Of a DNA stretch of 64,000 nucleotides, positions 10,358 through 19,403 are shown in pieces; position 1 is the first letter of the stretch; each line of letters opens with the position of its first letter. The DNA comes from Mucilaginibacter sp. (GTDB lineage: Bacteria > Bacteroidota > Bacteroidia > Sphingobacteriales > Sphingobacteriaceae). The stretch lies in assembly GCF_028287845.1 (NCBI RefSeq), contig NZ_JAQBOW010000031.1, positions 1 through 64,000 of the forward strand. The letters run 5' to 3'. Position numbers and translations under genes: made by a program. The notes beneath the pieces are model-generated. The model searched no databases. It saw only the letters and a program-made list of their open reading frames with translations, and was not told where the DNA came from.

Positions 10358-11524
10358 ATGAAAAAGCTGGTTTGCATTTTACTGATATTTATAGCTTATT
10401 ACGTAAAGGCGCAAACTTATCCTATAAACGGTACGGTTACTGATGAAAAAGGAGCAACCGTTCGTGGTGCAACCGTTTTTATAACCAATTCTAAATATGT
10501 CACCTCAACAGACAACGCGGGGAAATTTAGCTTCAATAAATTACAATCTGGCAGTTATGAGGTAGTTGTTAAAATGGTGGGGTTTATTCCGGTCACTCAA
10601 AGTGTTATAGTTCAGGAAAAACCGGTTTACTTATCTATCCGGTTAAAAGCAAGTAATGCCATACTTAATTCGGTAACTATACGTGGGCGTCCTGATCCCA
10701 AAAGAGAAGAATATTTGGCGCAATTTATTAAGAATTTTATTGGTGAAACTGCAAATGCGCGGCAATGCAAAGTATTAAATCCTGAAGTTTTAAATTTTCA
10801 TTATAACAAAACAACAAAATTTCTTACAGCAAGCGCTGATGACTTTATTGTAGTTGAAAATAAAGCGTTAGGGTATAGGATTAAATATCTGTTAACTGAA
10901 TTTGAGTTAGATATAAATAATTATATATGTAGTATTATAGGGTCGCCGTATTTTGAGGACTTAAAAGGAACGGCAGCCGAACAAAAAAAATGGGCGAATA
11001 ACCGCCGAATAACGTATTTAAGCTCCAGCAGGCATTTTTTTAGGGCGGTAATGAATAATACAACAAACGCCGAAGGTTATCTGGTTTATCAAATTATAAA
11101 TGACCCTGCCATTATAAGTGCGATGCATAAAGGATCACCGGCAGAAATTATTGAATTTAATCAAACTACGCCTGCCGGCAAAATAAAAAGGTATGCAGTT
11201 AAAATTTCAGATGTTAATTCATTGTTTATTGATGATAAGAAAAACTTTAAAACGCTGAAGAAGGATGTTGCCCGACTGGAGTTATTTATTATTTATATGG
11301 GACAAAAACAATCGCCTTTGTTTTATAAAACGGGCCAGTCTTATAATTTGCCTATACCGTTTCCGGCAAAGCAAAGGCGTAACATGCAGGTATCTCAACT
11401 TACATCGCTTATGGATGTGGTAACGATAGACAGAAATTACGAGTGGCTCGCAAAAGGTTTTAGATATTCGGGATATTGGTCATGGTTAAGAGCAGCCGAC
11501 CTAATACCAATAGATTATTTTTAA
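10358..11524 (+). CDS. CarboxypepD_reg-like secreted protein (paralog 4 of 4)
   Basis: Start at 10358 (1 nt after the previous stop); MKKLVCILLIFIAYYVKAQ nearly identical to paralog 3; same motifs. Confidence 0.8.
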   Translation: MKKLVCILLIFIAYYVKAQTYPINGTVTDEKGATVRGATVFITNSKYVTSTDNAGKFSFNKLQSGSYEVVVKMVGFIPVTQSVIVQEKPVYLSIRLKASNAILNSVTIRGRPDPKREEYLAQFIKNFIGETANARQCKVLNPEVLNFHYNKTTKFLTASADDFIVVENKALGYRIKYLLTEFELDINNYICSIIGSPYFEDLKGTAAEQKKWANNRRITYLSSSRHFFRAVMNNTTNAEGYLVYQIINDPAIISAMHKGSPAEIIEFNQTTPAGKIKRYAVKISDVNSLFIDDKKNFKTLKKDVARLELFIIYMGQKQSPLFYKTGQSYNLPIPFPAKQRRNMQVSQLTSLMDVVTIDRNYEWLAKGFRYSGYWSWLRAADLIPIDYF

Positions 11525-11765
11525 CCCATTGGTTGAAAAGAAGTAATAATTATTGTAGCTGCCTGATATTCCCTGGTTGATTATCCCGTTATTGAACTGA
11601 ATTTATTCGTAAAAAAACTGGCGATAAATTGCTTCCTGTTTTCTGTTTCCCGACGGTAATCTTGTTTCAAAAACTTGTTTCACCACTTTAAAAATTGGCA
11701 ATCTGCAATTTGTTGATTATCAATGATAAAACTAAAAATTAAACTTAAAAATACTGACGAATAAG

Positions 11766-11883
11766 TTGTTACATTTTGTTACATCACTTTTTCGCAATTG
11801 TCTTATAAACAATACTTTAAGTCAAAATCTTGTTTCACTTGTTACATTTTGTTACACTATTTCGTGTAACAAAATGTAACAAG
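11766..11883. repeat. 20-bp perfect stem-loop plus an additional direct copy of its left arm upstream
   Basis: CTTGTTACATTTTGTTACAC 11838-11857 / GTGTAACAAAATGTAACAAG 11864-11883; extra TTGTTACATTTTGTTACA at 11766-11783. Confidence 0.9.
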
Positions 11884-11890
11884 CGGAGTA

Positions 11891-14194
11891 TTATTTAACC
11901 GCCGTCGGCACACCCGTTGGTTGCTGTGCAGGGTTTGCTCCCCAGTTTTTATCCGGCACATCCTGTAAGTAAATATCAAGTATGCCGCCCTTTACAATGT
12001 TGGTATAAGTGATATAATTTTTTGAATAGGTCTGCCCGTTCCATTTTACCGCATTGATGTACATGGAACTTTTAGATTTTTTGTGACAAATTATCTGTAG
12101 CTTTTTACCATCGTTTAGGTTAATAGTTACATTGTCAAATAGGGGCGAGCATAAAACATACTCGCCGGAAATTGGGCTTACCGGGTAAAAACCCATCGAG
12201 GCAAACATATACCATGCCGACATTTGCCCGGCATCGTCATTACCACCCAAGCCACCCGGGCCGTTGCTGTATTCGGCAGCTAATATGGCGCGCACTTGCT
12301 TTTGTGTTTTCCAGCTACTGGCCGTATAGTTATACATAAACGGACTTTGGTGCCCCGGCTCATTACCGTGCCAGTATTCGCCTTTAATAAACTGGCTATC
12401 TAAAGCGGTTTCCAGTTTTTGGCGGCCACCCATTAGTTTGGTTAGTCCCTGTACATCCTGCGGCACGTAGAAGGTGTATTGCCTTGGTGTGCCTTCTGTT
12501 ATATAGGTTTGTTTAGAGTCGGGGTTAAATGGTTTGATAAAGCTGCCGTTTTGATAGCGTCCCCTTACAAAACCTGTTGACGGATCGAACACATTAACAT
12601 AGTTTTTCGAGCGCTTTAAAAGCTTGTCGTAGTCGTCCGTCTTGCCTAATTTTTTTGATAGCTGGGCCAGCGCGTAATCATCATAGGCATACTCCAATGT
12701 ACGGCTCACCTGCTCCATTTTATGGAAGGCTTCCAACACGCTATCCTCCAAAGGGATATAACCATATTTAATGTACGAGTTTAAAGCACGACGACCTTTA
12801 CCCTCTACATATTCGGCTTTGGTTTTAGGCTGATCGAACGCGTTTTGGCGCATCAGGCGGTAGGCATTTTCTATATTAACCGTACTGATGCCCTTTAAGT
12901 AAGCAGATGAGATAACCGATGTGGTATGGTCGCCCACCATTTCTGATGTGTAATTATTCCAGCAAGGGAAAATAGGCAGCCATCCGCCTTGCTCGCCTTT
13001 GGTTAAAAGCGATTGTACGAAGTTATTTACATAGGTTGGTTTCAGTATTTCAAACAAAGGTATCTCTGCCCTGAAAATATCCCATAGCGAGTAATCATCA
13101 TAATAATTGCCACCCTTTGGCATTTTAGCCAGTTTATAGTTTGATGAGAATTTAGGGTAAGTGCCATCCACATCATTATACAAGCGTGGCACCTGCATGG
13201 CATGGTAAAACGAAGTATAAAAAATATGCTTATCAACCGTGTTGGTGGTGTTAACTGTAATTTGCTTTAAAGCCTGTTGCCATATTGCTTTGCATTTGGC
13301 GGCAACAGCTTCAAAATCCCATCCCGGCAGCTCAGCGTCTAAATTTTTACGTGCGCCATCTATACTGGTGAACGACGTGCCTATGCGAATATGCAATTTC
13401 TCGCCCTTTTGTATCTTGAAGCCCACATAAGCTCCTTTGTTTTTTCTTCCCTTAAGACTATCGGGTATATTAGAATTGTCGGTAAGGAACATTCCATTTG
13501 TGCCAATTTTCTTTTCCAACTTAATAACAAAGTATCCGCTAAAACCTGCCGCTTTGCCCCAGCCCTGATAAATGCGGTGCGCAGGATTGTAACCATATAT
13601 CTCATTGTTTTTCGTGTCGACTTTAACATAGCCTTCGCCCCAGTCGCTGTTTGGTGTAATTAACAGGTACAGGCTGTCGGCGGCATCTGCAGTAACTTCA
13701 ATTATGCCTGCGCGAGGCGTAGCGGTAACAGCGGTGTGTATTTTATAAGATGGCAAATTAACACGGTATACATAGGGGGTAGACTTTTCATCTTTATGCG
13801 TAAACTGCGTGGCATAGCCTGTTGTTTTTAACTTGCCGGTTATAGGCATAATGGTTACACTGCCATAATCCTGCGTGCAGGAGCCGCTTATCCAGTGCGA
13901 GCCGCGGAAGCCCGAGAAAGCATTGTCTTTATAATAATATGGCGGTATACATTTTTGTTCGGCTGCCTGTGTTTGCGGTATCCATTGCGTCATGGCAAAA
14001 GGCGTAGTTACAGATGGCGCCGTATTGGCATAATTAGTAAGGGCCTCGTAACCATGCTTTAATGCGGATGGTGTGGTGCTGTTTGCCGTTCCGGCTAACG
14101 GGTTTACATATTTAACCAGGTCGGTTTCCTGTGCAAACGCGGTACTAACTACCGTTGCAAATAATAATACAAAACAAAAACTAATTGATCTCAT
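11891..14194 (-). CDS. GH92 family glycosyl hydrolase (alpha-mannosidase-like)
   Basis: KYVNPLAGTANS...; GNEPGHQSPFMYNYT; GNDDAGQMSAWYMFASMGFYPVSP, all characteristic GH92 motifs; signal peptide. Confidence 0.93.
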   Translation of the reverse strand: MRSISFCFVLLFATVVSTAFAQETDLVKYVNPLAGTANSTTPSALKHGYEALTNYANTAPSVTTPFAMTQWIPQTQAAEQKCIPPYYYKDNAFSGFRGSHWISGSCTQDYGSVTIMPITGKLKTTGYATQFTHKDEKSTPYVYRVNLPSYKIHTAVTATPRAGIIEVTADAADSLYLLITPNSDWGEGYVKVDTKNNEIYGYNPAHRIYQGWGKAAGFSGYFVIKLEKKIGTNGMFLTDNSNIPDSLKGRKNKGAYVGFKIQKGEKLHIRIGTSFTSIDGARKNLDAELPGWDFEAVAAKCKAIWQQALKQITVNTTNTVDKHIFYTSFYHAMQVPRLYNDVDGTYPKFSSNYKLAKMPKGGNYYDDYSLWDIFRAEIPLFEILKPTYVNNFVQSLLTKGEQGGWLPIFPCWNNYTSEMVGDHTTSVISSAYLKGISTVNIENAYRLMRQNAFDQPKTKAEYVEGKGRRALNSYIKYGYIPLEDSVLEAFHKMEQVSRTLEYAYDDYALAQLSKKLGKTDDYDKLLKRSKNYVNVFDPSTGFVRGRYQNGSFIKPFNPDSKQTYITEGTPRQYTFYVPQDVQGLTKLMGGRQKLETALDSQFIKGEYWHGNEPGHQSPFMYNYTASSWKTQKQVRAILAAEYSNGPGGLGGNDDAGQMSAWYMFASMGFYPVSPISGEYVLCSPLFDNVTINLNDGKKLQIICHKKSKSSMYINAVKWNGQTYSKNYITYTNIVKGGILDIYLQDVPDKNWGANPAQQPTGVPTAVK

Positions 14195-14348
14195 TGATTT
14201 ATTGCTGAAAGCTGAATTTTTATTGGTTGCTATAATAATACCTTATAGGTATGGGCAGCCAATTTAGGGGTTTTCGGCAAATAATTGGCAATAAAATCTT
14301 AGCTATACAAAAGTTCTATTCTGTGCGAATAGGGCATCGTTGGCTTTT

Positions 14349-14843
14349 CTACAAGGTCTCCAACAGGTAAGCGATATCGTCTTTAGCATCCGGATCTTCA
14401 GCGGCTTTTATTTTATTTAACAGGTCCATTTCAAGGGTTTCTTCTTCCGTTTGTTCTTTAATAAACCATTGCATAAAGCTAAAGGTTGTCCAGTCTTTTT
14501 CGGCCGTACCCATGTTTACAATGGCATATATTTTGGATATGTTTTCAACTTCTGATGTAAATATTTTTTCAAAGCAATCATTTATACTTATCGGGTCCGG
14601 GCCGGGTGCAGGTATAGCTTTAACCACAACTTTAGCGCCGCGTTTTAAAATATATTCCAGAAATTTCATCATGTAATTACGCCGCTCGTTTACATGTCTG
14701 AAGAGAAAGTTTGCAATACCGGTATACCCATTTTCGCTTGCCCATGCGGCATATGCCAGGTACATCTGCGCATTATGCGCCTCATTGTTCATCTGGTCGT
14801 TTAACGCTTTTTCAAGTGTTTGCGACAGTTTGTTGGCTTCCAT
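14349..14843 (-). CDS. Ferritin
   Basis: LNDQMNNEAHNAQMYLAYAAWASENGYTGIANFLFRHVNERRNYMMKFLEYI...WFIKEQTEEE. Confidence 0.9.
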   Translation of the reverse strand: MEANKLSQTLEKALNDQMNNEAHNAQMYLAYAAWASENGYTGIANFLFRHVNERRNYMMKFLEYILKRGAKVVVKAIPAPGPDPISINDCFEKIFTSEVENISKIYAIVNMGTAEKDWTTFSFMQWFIKEQTEEETLEMDLLNKIKAAEDPDAKDDIAYLLETL

Positions 14844-15027
14844 AAAATATAAACCAAGTATTTAATAAATGGTTTGTATTTTTAATATTTTATTAAAAGT
14901 ATTATCTTCAATTAATATTTAGTTTTACCCCGATTCCTCTCCAAAGGATAAGGATTAAAAATAAAAAGCGGACAGAAAATCCACTGCATTTAAGCCAAGC
15001 AAACAAATAATATTAAAAACATACCGT

Positions 15028-15303
15028 ATGGCCAACAAAGAATTCTTCTCTATAAATGGAGAGGGCCTGCTTAAAAAGGTAAAAGAACTAATAGAAGAAG
15101 GTAATATAACCCGTATTACTATTGCCGATAAGGCCGGTAAAGAAATAGCAAGTTTTCCGCTAACCCTGGGCGTGGTAGGTATGTTATTAATGCCTATGTT
15201 CGCGGCAGTAGGAGCTATAGCAGCATTAATTGGCGAGTGCACCATAATTATTGAAAGACAAGAAACCGCAGAAGAGAAAAAAGAAGAAGATAAACCTATC
15301 TAA
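15028..15303 (+). CDS. DUF4342-like small protein
   Basis: LLKKVKELIEEGNITRITIADKAGKEIASFPLTLGVVGMLLMPMFAAVGAIAALI. Confidence 0.75.
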   Translation: MANKEFFSINGEGLLKKVKELIEEGNITRITIADKAGKEIASFPLTLGVVGMLLMPMFAAVGAIAALIGECTIIIERQETAEEKKEEDKPI

Positions 15304-15312
15304 ACCATATAA

Positions 15313-16002
15313 ATGAAACCTAAATTTTTACTATCAGCAATTTTATTAATTGCTATCGCGATACCATCCATAGCGCAGGATACCAAACCACGAAGAGAAG
15401 GCACCGAGTGGATAGACGCATTTATGCCAAATACTAATGATTCGGCTTTACCGCGGATATTGTTGATCGGTAATTCAATTACCAGGGGTTATTATCCCGA
15501 GGTTGTTGAGCTGATGAAAGGTAAAGCTTACGTAGCACGTTTAGCTACCTCAAAAAGCCTGTGCGACCCGGCGCTGCTAAAAGAAATAGACCTGATAATG
15601 AGCTATTATAAATTTGATATCGTACAGTTTAATAATGGCCTGCACGGGTTTGATTATACCGAAGATGAATACAAGGCGGCTTTCCCGGCCTTTGTGCAAA
15701 CCATACGTAAAAACGCGCCCAATGCCAAATTAATGTGGGCAACGCTTACACCATTACATACCCGCGCCGATGCTAAAATATTCGACCCAAAGACAGAACG
15801 CATAAAAACCCGCAATAAAATAGCGCTTGATTATATAACCGCTCAAAAAGATATTAAGGTAGATGACCTTTGGGCAACGGTTATAGATCATCCCGAATAT
15901 TACCAGGGCGGCGATGGTGCGCATCCGTTGCCTGTTGGTTATACCGCGTTGGCACAAAAGGTTGCTGCTGAGTTGACGGCTTTGATGGCGGAGAAGAAAT
16001 AA
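15313..16002 (+). CDS. SGNH/GDSL hydrolase family protein
   Basis: Signal peptide; RILLIGNSITRGYYPEV; DGAHPLPVGYTALAQ. Confidence 0.85.
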   Translation: MKPKFLLSAILLIAIAIPSIAQDTKPRREGTEWIDAFMPNTNDSALPRILLIGNSITRGYYPEVVELMKGKAYVARLATSKSLCDPALLKEIDLIMSYYKFDIVQFNNGLHGFDYTEDEYKAAFPAFVQTIRKNAPNAKLMWATLTPLHTRADAKIFDPKTERIKTRNKIALDYITAQKDIKVDDLWATVIDHPEYYQGGDGAHPLPVGYTALAQKVAAELTALMAEKK

Positions 16003-16080
16003 GTTAACGATGGGGCGATATCTAATATCAATCTTATATCGAACCCAAAATAACTTAATATGTTTAATTGTTGTCTGGTC

Positions 16081-16554
16081 TTAGTTTATCCTTTTACCCT
16101 CGCCAAATTTCTTAAACAACTGGTACCCAATCCCCGCAAAAACAGCAAATACCACGTGCGCCGGTACAAGTTGCACATAGTACTTGTTAAAGCTCATTGC
16201 AGGCGGCAGCGGGTGCATTTTAAAAGTGGTTTTCCAAATGGCTACTGCAACAAGCCCACTTATCGCACCTAATGCCAGGTTGTTTTTTATGGATGATTTA
16301 ATCTTTTTCCTGCGCCAAAGCTCTACATACACCATTGCAAATAATAAACCAACGGCATAATGTCCGGCCCAACCCATAGATTGGGTCTCTTCCTCATTAA
16401 GCATAGGTAACAAGGCATGGGTCAGTTGCCCCAATCTTTCAGGTTCACTAAAATTTTCATCATCGGCTACAGAAACCAGATAGCTAAACAGGGTCATAAA
16501 AGTTGTGCCGGTAAAGCCCGCAATTACTACTTCGTTACTTTTCATATTATTCAA
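16081..16554 (-). CDS. Hypothetical membrane protein
   Basis: Intact ORF with several hydrophobic segments; no confident family. Confidence 0.6.
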   Translation of the reverse strand: MNNMKSNEVVIAGFTGTTFMTLFSYLVSVADDENFSEPERLGQLTHALLPMLNEEETQSMGWAGHYAVGLLFAMVYVELWRRKKIKSSIKNNLALGAISGLVAVAIWKTTFKMHPLPPAMSFNKYYVQLVPAHVVFAVFAGIGYQLFKKFGEGKRIN

Positions 16555-16569
16555 CTTTTTGGTTTTTAA

Positions 16570-16806
16570 TTAAATATGGTAGTTTTCTAACTGATCAGCA
16601 ATCAGGTGTAACATGCTTTCCTTAATAACGCCCGGGTTTTTACAGATATGTAAAACTTTATGTCCATCAGGCTCAAAACTTCCTACAAATTGTCCATTCT
16701 TAAATACTTCATATTTACAATTTTCGCCGTCGTGATGCATATAGTCGAAAATCTCAAAATGAAGGTTTTTATTATTATCGGTAACGGATATCTCGAATTT
16801 TTCCAT
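16570..16806 (-). CDS. Hypothetical protein
   Basis: Intact 78-aa ORF, same strand and 15 nt upstream of the membrane protein gene. Confidence 0.55.
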   Translation of the reverse strand: MEKFEISVTDNNKNLHFEIFDYMHHDGENCKYEVFKNGQFVGSFEPDGHKVLHICKNPGVIKESMLHLIADQLENYHI

Positions 16807-16964
16807 AGAAATAGTTTATTAGTATAAAACTATAATGGCGCTATATTGTTGCACTTAGGATAAATAATGACCGATAAGGTTTATTTTCGATAAGTTTATT
16901 TTATAATAAGCATATCAATATTATTACGTCAAATATTTATAATTGTATAAAGTATACTCAATAA

Positions 16965-19199
16965 GTGATAAAAGAAAATAGAAACCTGAAAAAACATATT
17001 GACCCTAATATTCAAGCCGATATTGAAGCGGTTAGTAATTTGCCAATGGTATCCACCTTGCTTGAAGTTATATGTTGTACTACAGGCATGGGCTTTGCTG
17101 CCATAGCGCGTGTAACCGAGGACAGGTGGGTAGCCTGTAGTGTGCGTGATGAAATAAACTTTGGAATAGAGGCAGGTGGAGAGTTACAGTTGGAAACCAC
17201 CATTTGTAATGAGATACGACAAAGCGGTAAACCGGTTATTATTGATGATGTTTTGAAAGATGTTTTTTTTTGTGAGCATCAAACCCCGGCTATGTATGGT
17301 TTTCAAAGCTATATCTCGGTTCCTGTTTTTCGTAAAGATGGAAGTTTTTTTGGTACGCTTTGCGCTATCGACCCTAAACCGGCTAATGTTAGCTCGTCGG
17401 CGATAACAGAAATGTTTAACCTTTTTGCCAAATTGATCTCTAATCATTTAACGACTTTTGATCAGCTTGCCGAAACTGAATCAGATCTTTTACAAAACCA
17501 AAGAACTTTAAAGCTTCAAGAGTATTATAATAAAGAATTAGCGGCTGCCAATAAAGAACTTGCAGATACTCAAAGAAGCCTGCAATTATCTATAAAACAA
17601 CTTACTGATAGTAAAGATAAACAGGCCATGCTTGCAGCCATTATTGAATCATCAGAGGATGCTATCATCAGTAAAACATTAGATGGCATTATTACCAGCT
17701 GGAACCAATCAGCGGAAAACTTATTTGGACATACTGAAAATGAAGCAATTGGCAAACATATCACTTTAGTTATACCGGAAGATCGGCGAAAGGAAGAGCA
17801 AATAATAATTGAAAAAATAAGAAACAGCCAACGGATTGACCATTTTGAAACTATCCGGAAAACAAAATCGGGTGCTGAAATTCCTATTTCACTTACGGTA
17901 TCGCCTATAAGGAATGAAGAGGGGCAGGTAATTGGCGCTTCAAAGATTGTACGCGATATCAGCAAGCAAAAACATGCCGACGAGCAATTGAAAAATTATG
18001 CAGAGCGGTTAGAAATATTAAACTCAATAGGACAGACCATATCGGCCGGTTTAGATACGCAAAGTATATTACAAAAAGTTACCGATGCTACCACTCAGCT
18101 CACCGGCGCATCATTTGGGGCCTTTTTTCATAATCAGGTTAATGAGAAAGGCGAATCATATATGTTATATACATTATCCGGTGCCCCCCGTGAAGCCTTT
18201 GAAAAATTTGGCATGAAGCGCGATACAGCTGTTTTTGCTTCAATCTTTAACGGCGAAGGTATAATAAGGGTTGATGATATTACAAAAGATCCAAAATATG
18301 AAAAAAACTCACCCTATACAGATATGCCTGAAGGGTATTTGCCTGTAATAAGCTATTTAGCTGTGCCTATAACCTCTAAAGCAGGAGAGGTTATAGGCGG
18401 ATTATTTTTTGGGCACTCTAAGCCCGCGATGTTTAAAAAAGAACATGAGCAATTAGTAGCCGGAGTAGCTGCTCAAGCATCTGTAGCTTTAGATAATGCT
18501 AAGCTATATGAAGAAGTACATGTATTAAATGCTAAAAAAGATGAGTTTATTGGTTTGGCCAGCCATGAATTAAAAACACCTGTAACCAGTATTAGTGGCT
18601 ATTTGCAAATTATTAAACGCAACCTTTCGGCTGACGACAAAAACAAAGCCTTTATTAGTAAAGCTTTGCAACAAGTTAATAAACTCACAACGTTGATATC
18701 TGATCTGTTGGATGTATCCAAAATTCAAACCGGTAAACTACCATTGTCTTATACTCAGTTTGATATGGTTGATATGTTGACTGAAGTTACAGAAATGATG
18801 CAGCAAAGCTATAACAGCCATAAAATAGAACTGCAATATAATAAGCAGCCTATCCTGCTTAGGGCAGATCATCAACGTATGGAGCAGGTAATTATTAACC
18901 TTATCACTAACGCGGTTAAATATTCGCCGGGCACTGATAAGGTTATTATAAAAGCGGCAGTTTCAGGCAATAAAATAAAAGTATCAATACAAGATTTTGG
19001 TATTGGTATAGCTAAAAATCAACAAGAAAGAATATTCTCCAGGTTTTATCGCGTAGAGAATTTGGCGGCGCATATGTCTGGCCTGGGTATCGGCTTGTAT
19101 ATCTGCCATGAAATTATCAGCAGGCATAAAGGTAAAATGTGGATTGAGAGTGAATTAGGTAAAGGTTCAACCTTTTTCTTCGAGCTGCCAATTGGCTAA
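16965..19199 (+). CDS. GAF-PAS-GAF sensor histidine kinase
   Basis: GTG start; PAS IIESSEDAIISKTLDGIITSWNQSAENLFG; H-box FIGLASHELKTPVTSISGYLQ; N-box NLITNAVKYSPG; G-box GLGIGLYICHEIISRHKGKMWIES. Confidence 0.92.
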   Translation: MIKENRNLKKHIDPNIQADIEAVSNLPMVSTLLEVICCTTGMGFAAIARVTEDRWVACSVRDEINFGIEAGGELQLETTICNEIRQSGKPVIIDDVLKDVFFCEHQTPAMYGFQSYISVPVFRKDGSFFGTLCAIDPKPANVSSSAITEMFNLFAKLISNHLTTFDQLAETESDLLQNQRTLKLQEYYNKELAAANKELADTQRSLQLSIKQLTDSKDKQAMLAAIIESSEDAIISKTLDGIITSWNQSAENLFGHTENEAIGKHITLVIPEDRRKEEQIIIEKIRNSQRIDHFETIRKTKSGAEIPISLTVSPIRNEEGQVIGASKIVRDISKQKHADEQLKNYAERLEILNSIGQTISAGLDTQSILQKVTDATTQLTGASFGAFFHNQVNEKGESYMLYTLSGAPREAFEKFGMKRDTAVFASIFNGEGIIRVDDITKDPKYEKNSPYTDMPEGYLPVISYLAVPITSKAGEVIGGLFFGHSKPAMFKKEHEQLVAGVAAQASVALDNAKLYEEVHVLNAKKDEFIGLASHELKTPVTSISGYLQIIKRNLSADDKNKAFISKALQQVNKLTTLISDLLDVSKIQTGKLPLSYTQFDMVDMLTEVTEMMQQSYNSHKIELQYNKQPILLRADHQRMEQVIINLITNAVKYSPGTDKVIIKAAVSGNKIKVSIQDFGIGIAKNQQERIFSRFYRVENLAAHMSGLGIGLYICHEIISRHKGKMWIESELGKGSTFFFELPIG

Positions 19200-19403
19200 T
19201 CAAAATAAATATTATATAAGAGCAAACTGGTTTTGAATCTCGCGGGCTTCGTTGTAAAACTTAAGCCCTTTTAATATCCGCTTAAAAATAAGCGGAACAA
19301 CTATAATAGCTATTCTCACCAAAGCATAATTTCTATACAGGTACTTGAAAAAATATAAATAGCTGTATATTGGTTGCCTAAAATTAACTGTCTTAAAATC
19401 GCT

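Noticed and set aside
13042-13663. Several overlapping ORFs on both strands within the GH92 gene
   Set aside because: Antisense or alternate-frame translations of a clear GH92 gene, with no signature of their own.
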